A stretch of DNA of 5,159 nt, from NCBI GenBank assembly GCA_002423905.1, contig DIVC01000085.1, positions 35,993 to 41,151 of the forward strand, given 5' to 3'. The notes below the pieces were generated by a model, which was not told where the DNA came from, did not search any database, and was given only the letters and a program-made list of their open reading frames with translations. The first letter of the stretch is position 1, and each line of letters opens with the position of its first letter. The position numbers and the translations under genes were made by a program. This document shows, in pieces, positions 1 to 5,159 of the stretch. The DNA is from Idiomarina sp. UBA6142 (GTDB lineage Bacteria; Pseudomonadota; Gammaproteobacteria; Enterobacterales; Alteromonadaceae).

Positions 1-387
1 GGCATCTTCTGGCGCTTACTGATTGGTACCTTTGTCATGTTGATTCCAGGCTACCTGGGTGAAGCTGGCTATATCGATCTGACCGTTGGTTTTGTCATTG
101 GTATGTTGGGTTGGTTCTATATCTTGTACGAAGTATTCTTCGGCGAGGCTGGCAAAGCCGCTGCAGCGAAAGCGTCTGATGCGGTTAAATTTGCCTATAC
201 AGCCATGCGTTGGATCGTAACTGTTGGTTGGGCTATCTACCCACTCGGATACGTACTCGGCTACATGACAGGTTCTGCTGATCAGAATTCACTGAACATC
301 ATCTATAACTTAGCTGATGTAGTGAACAAAATCGCCTTTGGCTTATTAATTTGGTATGCAGCAACAAGCGAAAGCAACCAAAAATAG
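1..387 (+). CDS. Proteorhodopsin, light-driven ion pump (5'-truncated; C-terminal 128 residues)
   Basis: A retinal-binding seven-helix inner-membrane pump; only the end of helix D through helix G is present. Reading frame 1 is open from base 1 to the TAG at 385-387, so the gene starts upstream of the window. In fragment numbering, helix D/E shows GYLGEAG (17-23), helix E is about 29-47, helix F carries GWAIYPLGY (76-84) with the retinal-pocket Trp77, Tyr80 and Pro81, and helix G carries YNLADVVNK (102-110). Lys110 (codon 328-330) is the Schiff-base lysine, equivalent to Lys231 of GPR, and Asp106 matches GPR Asp227. The tail after the lysine is 18 residues, as in GPR; the F-G loop is one residue shorter. 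The pump-defining residues of helix C (proton acceptor, proton donor) and colour-tuning position 105 lie outside the window, so proton pumping and absorption colour are inferred, not seen. The retinal-synthesis genes downstream fit this assignment. Confidence 0.97.
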   Translation, partial: GIFWRLLIGTFVMLIPGYLGEAGYIDLTVGFVIGMLGWFYILYEVFFGEAGKAAAAKASDAVKFAYTAMRWIVTVGWAIYPLGYVLGYMTGSADQNSLNIIYNLADVVNKIAFGLLIWYAATSESNQK

Positions 388-405
388 TCATTCATTGAGC
401 GTGGC

Positions 406-431
406 AAGATGGGTACAGCTGTACCCATCTT
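406..431 (+). terminator. Perfect 26-bp palindrome / RNA hairpin between the opsin gene and crtE
   Basis: The two halves are exact reverse complements, centred between bases 418 and 419. As RNA it gives an 11-bp stem (arm AAGATGGGTAC) with an AGCT loop. It begins 18 bases after the opsin stop. The 3' arm runs into TTTACTCTG, which is only a weak U-tract for an intrinsic terminator. I infer a partial terminator or a 3'-end stabiliser of the opsin message that lets some transcription reach crtE. A dimeric-repressor operator is also possible because the DNA is fully symmetric. The structure is certain; the role is not. Confidence 0.7.
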
Positions 432-452
432 TACTCTGTTCGGTCACCATAT

Positions 453-457
453 GGAGG
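453..457 (+). promoter_or_regulatory. Shine-Dalgarno site that decides the crtE start
   Basis: GGAGG lies 5 bases before the ATG at 463. Two earlier in-frame ATGs are poor choices: the one at 409 lies inside the palindrome arm, and the one at 451 overlaps the GGAGG itself. Confidence 0.85.
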
Positions 458-462
458 CTTTT

Positions 463-1329
463 ATGCTAAGCCCTATAGCTACTGCTGATAAGGCCCTTGA
501 GAGCCTCATAGACAGTTGTGAACGATCGTTGAACGAGTGTATCGCTGCGAGCTGTCCAGCACTTTATAACGCGTGGCAACATCAGTTGGCAGCAAAAGGC
601 AAACGCCTACGAATGCATCTGTCGTTGCAAAGTAGTTTGGCGCTAGGTCTTACTGACCGGCACTGTATCACCATTGCAGTGGCATGCGAGCTAGTCCACC
701 AAGCATCGTTAATTCATGATGATGTGATTGATGCTGATACCCATCGAAATGGCAAAGCGACCATCTGGCATGAATATGGAACTGCCACAGCTATCTGTTT
801 GGGTGATAGTTTATTAGTTGAAGCAATGCTCCAGATAGCGTTGCTGGAAAATTTACCGGGTACAGTTCGGCAACAACTGACGCAATTATTTCGAGACGCA
901 ATTCAAGCCGCTGCGGAAGGGCAGCTTGACGATTGCAATAGCGAAAAGATAGCGAGTTATAGTTACGCTGACTACTGTGCTGTCGTGCGCAAAAAATCAG
1001 GCGCACTGTTTGGCTTACCGGTACTAGCAGCGATGCTGATCAGTCAGCAGCATGCTATTGCGATCGGCGTGGCTCACCGAGCCTATGCGGAATTCGGTAT
1101 TGCGTACCAACTGCTTGATGATTTAGGTGATCGCGTGGCTGACCAGCATTGCCGTATGAACGGTTATTGGGTGCTCAGTCGCGACTATCCTGATGAGGTC
1201 GAAGGCGCGCTGCGTGCCGCAGTTAAGCATCATCTTGATGAAGCTGAGCGTCTCATTGAATCCTTGCCATCGAGCTTACATCACGGCTTTTATGTCGTGC
1301 ACGACTCGCTTCGTACCAAGCTTTCCTGA
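463..1329 (+). CDS. crtE: Geranylgeranyl diphosphate synthase (trans-polyprenyl synthase family)
   Basis: Class I all-trans prenyltransferase of 288 residues, a normal length for CrtE. It should extend DMAPP/GPP/FPP with IPP to GGPP (C20), the substrate of CrtB. Visible motifs are the diphosphate-binding GKRLR (46-50), the first Asp-rich motif DDVID (86-90) followed by HRNGK (94-98), the KKSGALF stretch (177-183), and the second Asp-rich motif in YQLLDDLGD (215-223). The start at 463 is chosen for its GGAGG site. Two features are odd. The first motif is DDxxD, not the DDxxxxD of most bacterial CrtE, and Ala81 sits five residues before it, as in octaprenyl-type synthases (IspB). The GKxxGxD block that normally follows the second motif is absent, replaced by a stretch including MNGYWVLS. 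Context strongly supports a carotenoid role; the exact chain length made is inferred. Confidence 0.92.
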   Translation: MLSPIATADKALESLIDSCERSLNECIAASCPALYNAWQHQLAAKGKRLRMHLSLQSSLALGLTDRHCITIAVACELVHQASLIHDDVIDADTHRNGKATIWHEYGTATAICLGDSLLVEAMLQIALLENLPGTVRQQLTQLFRDAIQAAAEGQLDDCNSEKIASYSYADYCAVVRKKSGALFGLPVLAAMLISQQHAIAIGVAHRAYAEFGIAYQLLDDLGDRVADQHCRMNGYWVLSRDYPDEVEGALRAAVKHHLDEAERLIESLPSSLHHGFYVVHDSLRTKLS

Positions 1330-1330
1330 T

Positions 1331-1335
1331 AGAGG
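1331..1335 (+). promoter_or_regulatory. Probable ribosome binding site of crtI
   Basis: AGAGG lies directly behind the crtE stop and 10 bases before the crtI ATG. The spacing is slightly long. It supports the 1346 start over an upstream in-frame ATG at 1193, which lies deep inside crtE. Confidence 0.6.
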
Positions 1336-1345
1336 CAAGAATCTC

Positions 1346-2830
1346 ATGCAGACAGTTGTGATTGGTGGCGGACTCGGTGGTATCGCGGCAGCTTTAAGAG
1401 CGCGAGCAAAAGGTCATCATGTTACGTTAATCGAGAAAAATCAGCAGTTAGGTGGTCGAGCCCAAGTGTTTGAACGCGACGGTTTTCGTTTCGATGCCGG
1501 CCCGACAGTCATCACTGCGCCATTTTTGTTTGATGAGTTATTTGAATTATTCGGTAAAAAACGCCAGGACTATGTTGAGTTTGTCCCACTCAATCCCTGG
1601 TATCAGTTTTATTTTAGCGACGATCACTCGCGCTTTAACTACGGTGGTAGTGTTGAGGATACGCTGCAAGAAATTGCAAAAATTGAACCAAAGGACCAAG
1701 CAAATTACTTGCGCCTCGTTGAACATAGCAAAAAGATCTACAAAATTGGCTTTGAACAACTAGCCGATCAGCCGTTTCATAAGCTTTCAACGATGTTAAA
1801 GCAAATTCCGCACCTTGGTCGACTGCGTGCCGATCGTACTGTGTGGAACATGGTTAGCCGCTATCTGACCCATGATAAATTGCGCCAAGCGTTTTCAATT
1901 CAGCCGCTATTAGTCGGTGGTAATCCCTTTGATACCACCAGTATTTATGGGCTCATTCATTATTTGGAACGTGAATATGGCATTCATTTCGCCATGGGCG
2001 GCACCGGCGCGATTATTGACGCATTGCATAAACTTATGCTCGAACAGGGCATTACGGTGCGCACCAACTGCTGTGTGACCGATTTCGAAAGCACCGCAAC
2101 ACATGTTAGCAGCGCGGTGATTAATCACCACGAGAGAGTCAGTGCTGATTACTTTATTTTTAATGGTGACCCACTGTACTTGTATAAGCACTTACTTCCA
2201 GAAAGTTATCGCAACCTGCAACTACGCTGGAAAGTTGAGCATAGCAAACGCTCAATGGGGCTGTATGTGCTATTTTTTGGTACGACCAAACAATACCCTG
2301 AGGTTGAGCATCATACTATTTGGCTCGGCAAGCGTTACCGACAGTTATTAGCAGAAATTTTTGCGGAGAAGTCGTTACCCGATGATTTTTCCTTATATCT
2401 GCATCGTCCAACAGCTACCGATCCGTCCTTTGCGCCCAGCGGCTGCGATAGTTTTTATGTTTTAGCTCCAGTGCCTAATCTGCGCGCGGATATTGATTGG
2501 CAGGTAGAGGAGCCGAAATTACGCCGTCGGATTCTCGATGCTCTAGCGGATACCTTGTTACCGGGCTTGCACGACTGCATTACTGCTGAGTTTGCGATGA
2601 CTCCGGAGCAATTCAAAAGTGATTACCTCAGTGTTGATGGTGCGGGCTTCTCGATTGCGCCAAAATTTACCCAGTCGGCGTGGTTCCGTTTTCACAACCT
2701 ATCTGAGCAATACGACAATCTATTGTTAACTGGTGCCGGCACTCATCCTGGCGCCGGTATGCCGGGCGTGCTGTGTTCGGCAAAAGTCATAGAGAAACTA
2801 TTACCGATGGCTACTGTGGACCAACCATGA
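1346..2830 (+). CDS. crtI: Phytoene desaturase (phytoene to lycopene)
   Basis: FAD-dependent, membrane-associated CrtI-type desaturase of 494 residues, the usual size. Proteobacterial members normally carry out four desaturations, taking 15-cis-phytoene to all-trans-lycopene; the step count here is inferred. The N-terminus is a dinucleotide-binding fold: VVIGGGLGG (4-12, GxGxxG), Glu30 at the end of the second strand for the FAD ribose, then LGGRA (35-39). DAGPTVIT follows soon after. The C-terminus has the family signature GAGTHPGAGMPG (463-474) followed by SAKVI. The upstream QSAWFR stretch has Phe449 where relatives typically have Pro (FRPHN). The start at 1346 is chosen because the FAD motif begins at residue 4 and an AGAGG lies upstream; a longer 545-residue frame from 1193 would overlap crtE by 137 bases and add non-homologous sequence. 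It starts 16 bases after crtE, and its stop overlaps the crtB start. Confidence 0.96.
   Translation: MQTVVIGGGLGGIAAALRARAKGHHVTLIEKNQQLGGRAQVFERDGFRFDAGPTVITAPFLFDELFELFGKKRQDYVEFVPLNPWYQFYFSDDHSRFNYGGSVEDTLQEIAKIEPKDQANYLRLVEHSKKIYKIGFEQLADQPFHKLSTMLKQIPHLGRLRADRTVWNMVSRYLTHDKLRQAFSIQPLLVGGNPFDTTSIYGLIHYLEREYGIHFAMGGTGAIIDALHKLMLEQGITVRTNCCVTDFESTATHVSSAVINHHERVSADYFIFNGDPLYLYKHLLPESYRNLQLRWKVEHSKRSMGLYVLFFGTTKQYPEVEHHTIWLGKRYRQLLAEIFAEKSLPDDFSLYLHRPTATDPSFAPSGCDSFYVLAPVPNLRADIDWQVEEPKLRRRILDALADTLLPGLHDCITAEFAMTPEQFKSDYLSVDGAGFSIAPKFTQSAWFRFHNLSEQYDNLLLTGAGTHPGAGMPGVLCSAKVIEKLLPMATVDQP
2816..2820 (+). promoter_or_regulatory. Weak ribosome binding site of crtB
   Basis: GTGGA lies 6 bases before the crtB ATG, inside the crtI coding end. 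The match to the Shine-Dalgarno consensus is weak, so crtB translation probably depends largely on ribosomes finishing crtI. Confidence 0.4.
2827..2830 (+). other. ATGA stop-start overlap, crtI/crtB
   Basis: The crtB ATG and the crtI TGA share these four bases, an arrangement typical of translational coupling by re-initiation. Confidence 0.9.
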
Positions 2831-3741
2831 GGATTGCGCTCGATCGACCCGAGCATGTAGCAACCATCAAACAGCATGGGAAATCATTTTATCTTGCCGG
2901 TAGCTTTCTCGGTCGTGATGCCTGGCAGCGCGCGTCAGCACTGTATGCTTTTTTACGGCATATTGATGACCAAATTGATGAAGCAGAAGATGCCGCAACA
3001 GCAGCTCGGGCATTGACCCTGATTCGGCAGCAACTGTCAGCGGTGGAGCCAACTGCAGCGACTGATGATGGCGACGGTAGTCTAGTCATTGAGCAAAGTA
3101 CGCTGCAGCAGTTTTTGCGCGGGATGGCCTATGATATTGGTACAGTTGCTATCGCCGATCAGGGTGAGCTGGAAGATTATTGCTATTGTGTTGCCGGTAC
3201 GGTTGGCGAAATGATGTGTCAGGCTTTGCGCTGTGATGATCCGCGCGCCACCAATCATGCCATTGATCTGGGTATTGCCATGCAAATGACCAATATTGCT
3301 CGTGATGTATATGCCGACAGTGAGTTAGGTCGTCGTTATTTGCCGGAAAGCTGGGTCGGTGGGCTGGACGCCACTGCTATTCGTGCGGCAAAACCGGCTA
3401 CGGCAGCGTTAATTCAGAGTGCGATCATGCGCTTAATTGCGTTATCGGAACAACGTTATCAATCGGCCTATGCCGGTATTGCCTTATTACCACTGCGTTC
3501 ACGCTTGGCGATACTGGCAGCCAGTCGGCTGTACGCTGGTATTGGCTGCGCCATAGCGGCTGACAAGGCGCGTGATTGGCAGCAGCGTAAGGTGTTGTCA
3601 GTACCGCGCAAGGCGCTGATTACCGCCGCCGCAGTTGCCGAATTCGCTACTCATCCGCGGCTCTGGCGCTATCAGCCGCGGCCGAGCTTGGGTAAGCCAG
3701 CAGAGCGGCTGGCTAACACAGCGATTAGCGAGGGCGTATGA
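2827..3741 (+). CDS. crtB: 15-cis-phytoene synthase
   Basis: Head-to-head condensation of two GGPP to phytoene through presqualene-type chemistry, Mg-dependent, 304 residues, typical of CrtB. Squalene/phytoene synthase motifs are visible: the first Asp-rich motif HIDDQIDE (46-52/53 region, Asp47, Asp48, Asp51), GTVGEM (124-129), and the second motif QMTNIARDVYAD (153-164, with Asp160 and Asp164), followed by GRRYLP (168-173). The start at 2827 forms an ATGA overlap with the crtI stop; an earlier in-frame ATG at 2773 lies inside crtI and would add 18 residues with no family resemblance. It sits between the desaturase and the cyclase, in the usual order of these clusters. Its own stop overlaps the crtY start, again as ATGA. 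The family, function and reading frame are secure. Confidence 0.96.
   Translation: MRIALDRPEHVATIKQHGKSFYLAGSFLGRDAWQRASALYAFLRHIDDQIDEAEDAATAARALTLIRQQLSAVEPTAATDDGDGSLVIEQSTLQQFLRGMAYDIGTVAIADQGELEDYCYCVAGTVGEMMCQALRCDDPRATNHAIDLGIAMQMTNIARDVYADSELGRRYLPESWVGGLDATAIRAAKPATAALIQSAIMRLIALSEQRYQSAYAGIALLPLRSRLAILAASRLYAGIGCAIAADKARDWQQRKVLSVPRKALITAAAVAEFATHPRLWRYQPRPSLGKPAERLANTAISEGV
3730..3734 (+). promoter_or_regulatory. Ribosome binding site of crtY
   Basis: GAGGG lies within the last codons of crtB, only 3 bases before the crtY ATG. The core is good but the spacing is short, which fits re-initiation from crtB better than independent loading. Confidence 0.45.
3738..3741 (+). other. ATGA stop-start overlap, crtB/crtY
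   Basis: The crtY ATG shares bases with the crtB TGA, repeating the arrangement at the crtI/crtB junction. Confidence 0.9.
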
Positions 3742-4790
3742 GCAACCCGTGGCTGACTATTATTGGTGGCGGGTTAGCAGGATTATCGCTCTGCGATGAA
3801 CTGCTCAGCCATTTCCGTAAACTGCAGCAGCCACTCCCTGGGCGCATTGTCATCGTGGAGCGCCGTGAGCACTGCGGTGATAATCAAACCTATAGTTTTT
3901 TTTCCAAACGTCCTCCGATAGCGTTGCCCTACAGTAAATTTAGCCAATGGAGTTTTAGTCAGCAAACTACCAGTCAGGTGCTGCTGAAAAAGGGTTTTCG
4001 CTTCAACTACTATCGATTGCGCGGTGTGGATGTATTTCAACAGCTATTAACGCGTATTGGTCAGCATCCGCAGGTTGAGTTGCAGCTTGGTGTTGATGCC
4101 GAGAGTTACCCAGTGACTAGCGAGCAGGTGGTGGATACGCGGCCCTGCGATGCCGGTCAGATGCGGGTGAAACAAAGTTTCGTCGGTGTCGAAGTGGAAT
4201 TACCCTACTATATTGATCCAAATACGGTTCGTTTGATGACCAACATGCGTATGCTGGATGGCTGCTTTACCTTTGATTATGTGATTCCATTATCACCCCG
4301 CAAAGCCCTGATCGAAGTAACTCAATTCGCTGTCGAGCCGGCCAGCTTGGATACCCTCAGTGGTTATCTGCAGCAAACGTTGCATGCCTTAGGTGTCACC
4401 AAACCGCCCAGCCGCCATGAACGCGGGATATTACCCATGGGCTTGCAGTGTCAGTACGCTGATCGACTTGGCTCCCAGCAAATTCGCAGTGCAACTGGTT
4501 ATGGTTACCTTGAGACCAAAGCCTGGGCTCGTCGCTCGGCCCAGGCGATTATGTATCAGCGACCAGTTGATTATGTCGCGCAATCAGCGCACCAGCGCTG
4601 GTTTGATGAACGACTATTGCGGGTGATAGAGCAACAACCCGAGCAGTTACCGCGGGTGTTTATGCAAATAGCCAGCCGCTTATCTGCCGACAACTTCGCT
4701 CGATTTATGTCACAGCCGACGGTGCTGACGCTATTGAAAGTGATCGCAGCGGCGCCCAAACGCACATTTTTGCGGACCTTACATGATTGA
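3738..4790 (+). CDS. crtY: Lycopene beta-cyclase
   Basis: CrtY-type flavoprotein that cyclises both ends of lycopene to give beta-carotene, the substrate of the next gene product. It has 350 residues, somewhat shorter than the roughly 380 of the Pantoea enzyme. The N-terminal nucleotide-binding motif is TIIGGGLAGLSL (7-18), with Glu41 ending the second strand (IVIVERRE). DNQTYSFF (48-55) matches the family's NHTWSFH block. VVDTR (131-135) and KQSFVGVEVE (145-154) match the 'DxR...QxFxG' region. ALIEVTQF (190-197) carries Glu193, aligned with the acidic FLEET motif needed for catalysis in Pantoea CrtY. RHERGILPMG (226-235) and SATGYGYL (251-258) replace the usual HPTTGYSL. These last motifs look closer to the flavobacterial-type cyclases (STGYxF, ALVExT) than to the Pantoea type. 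The crtY start overlaps the crtB stop, and its 3' end overlaps blh. Function is supported by both motifs and position. Confidence 0.93.
   Translation: MSNPWLTIIGGGLAGLSLCDELLSHFRKLQQPLPGRIVIVERREHCGDNQTYSFFSKRPPIALPYSKFSQWSFSQQTTSQVLLKKGFRFNYYRLRGVDVFQQLLTRIGQHPQVELQLGVDAESYPVTSEQVVDTRPCDAGQMRVKQSFVGVEVELPYYIDPNTVRLMTNMRMLDGCFTFDYVIPLSPRKALIEVTQFAVEPASLDTLSGYLQQTLHALGVTKPPSRHERGILPMGLQCQYADRLGSQQIRSATGYGYLETKAWARRSAQAIMYQRPVDYVAQSAHQRWFDERLLRVIEQQPEQLPRVFMQIASRLSADNFARFMSQPTVLTLLKVIAAAPKRTFLRTLHD
4783..4790 (+). other. 8-base overlap, crtY/blh
   Basis: The sequence ATGATTGA contains the blh start (4783-4785) and the crtY stop (4788-4790). It closes the chain of overlaps that links crtI through blh. 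Confidence 0.85.
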
Positions 4791-5159
4791 ATTGACGCCA
4801 CTACTCAGTGTTGTCTTGTTGCTGGCGGCACTGGCTGGTTTACCACACGGCGCTTTTGATCTGCATATCGCCAAACGCTTAGGCTTGTGCGATAGCCCAA
4901 TACAGCTGGCGCTCTGGTTGCTGAAGTATGTCGGTTTGGCTGCCGCAATGATTGCTTTTTGGCTGTTAGCTCCGAGTTTAGCGCTCAGTTTATTTTTGCT
5001 GATTTCGGCGTTGCATTTCGGTCGTGATAAATTTCCGCATCAACCTGTAGCAGCGACGAGTTTGGGGCTGATCATCATTGGTTTACCGCTGCTATTCAAG
5101 CCAGCAGCAGTAGCTACTATCTTTTCGGCGCTGTTGTTGAGCCTCCAGCAAGCGCACGT
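4783..5159 (+). CDS. blh: Beta-carotene 15,15'-dioxygenase, Brp/Blh family (3'-truncated; first 125 residues)
   Basis: Integral-membrane, iron-dependent enzyme that cleaves beta-carotene into two retinals, the opsin chromophore. The frame is open from the ATG at 4783 to the window edge with no stop; full-length relatives have roughly 270-350 residues, so well under half is visible. Family motifs are GLPHGAFD (19-26) and ALHFGRD (76-82). His22 and His78 correspond to the iron-ligand histidines reported near positions 21 and 78 of a marine-bacterial Blh; the two later histidines lie outside the window. Hydrophobic segments at about 4-20, 42-63, 66-78 and 87-99 fit a multi-pass protein. The start lies 8 bases before the end of crtY, in another frame, with no strong Shine-Dalgarno site, so coupled translation is likely. 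Two alternative family names, Brp and Blh, are used for these proteins; next to carotenoid genes and an opsin, blh is the natural choice. Confidence 0.94.
   Translation, partial: MIELTPLLSVVLLLAALAGLPHGAFDLHIAKRLGLCDSPIQLALWLLKYVGLAAAMIAFWLLAPSLALSLFLLISALHFGRDKFPHQPVAATSLGLIIIGLPLLFKPAAVATIFSALLLSLQQAH

Noticed and set aside
406..431. Palindrome as a LexA or CrtJ/PpsR operator
   Set aside because: It does not contain the CTG-N10-CAG LexA box or the TGT-N12-ACA CrtJ/PpsR pattern.
395..435. Possible promoter for crtE (TTGAGC at 395, TTTACT at 430)
   Set aside because: The spacing between the boxes is about 29 bases, far from 17, and no better pair was found in the gap.
448..453. CATATG just before crtE, as a possible cloning-site artefact
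   Set aside because: It is a single chance hexamer in otherwise natural sequence, with no vector sequence around it.
409..462. Longer crtE starting at ATG 409 or ATG 451
   Set aside because: ATG 409 lies in the palindrome arm with no ribosome binding site, and ATG 451 overlaps the GGAGG that is ideally placed for 463. The extra residues do not resemble the family.
1130..1200. Frameshift in crtE hiding the missing lysine motif
   Set aside because: The neighbouring frames hit stops or give no GKxxGxD-like sequence, and the correct frame continues to a natural stop at 1329.
1193..1345. Longer crtI starting inside crtE
   Set aside because: The added 51 residues overlap crtE coding sequence and precede the FAD motif, which in CrtI proteins lies at the very N-terminus.
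1910..2191. Reverse-strand open frames, for example here and at 3783-4040
   Set aside because: They lie wholly inside strongly supported + strand genes, show no recognisable motif, and look like shadows of coding sequence.

Overview
This window is most of a proteorhodopsin photosystem locus, with every gene on the + strand. In order it holds the 3' half of a proteorhodopsin gene, then crtE, crtI, crtB and crtY (isoprenoid precursor to beta-carotene), then the 5' part of blh (beta-carotene to retinal). Both ends are cut inside genes. The organism is probably a marine gammaproteobacterium: the opsin fragment follows the green-absorbing proteorhodopsin (GPR) of gammaproteobacteria closely, including the retinal-binding helix G. 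This placement rests on remembered family resemblance, not a search, and such cassettes are known to move between lineages.

Layout: the opsin ends at 387. A 75-base gap follows, the only real non-coding stretch. It holds a perfect 26-bp palindrome (406-431) and then a strong GGAGG ribosome binding site that fixes the crtE start at 463. From crtE onward the genes are packed as one operon: crtE and crtI are 16 bases apart, crtI/crtB and crtB/crtY share ATGA stop-start overlaps, and crtY/blh overlap by 8 bases. No stretch over 300 bases lacks a gene. I see no RNA gene, mobile element, CRISPR array or origin.

How the genes work together: CrtE makes geranylgeranyl diphosphate, CrtB condenses two of these to phytoene, CrtI desaturates phytoene to lycopene, CrtY cyclises lycopene to beta-carotene, and Blh cleaves beta-carotene to retinal. 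Retinal binds the opsin at a helix G lysine (codon 328-330) to form a light-driven ion pump, most likely for protons. The hairpin after the opsin gene probably lets the abundant structural protein be expressed at a different level from the catalytic enzymes.

The system itself is well known, and I do not find an undescribed one. The points most worth a second look are the inter-genic palindrome and the unusual CrtE: its first Asp-rich motif lacks the usual bacterial CrtE insertion and its post-motif lysine region is missing. A lesser point is that CrtY appears to belong to the flavobacterial-like branch of lycopene cyclases.
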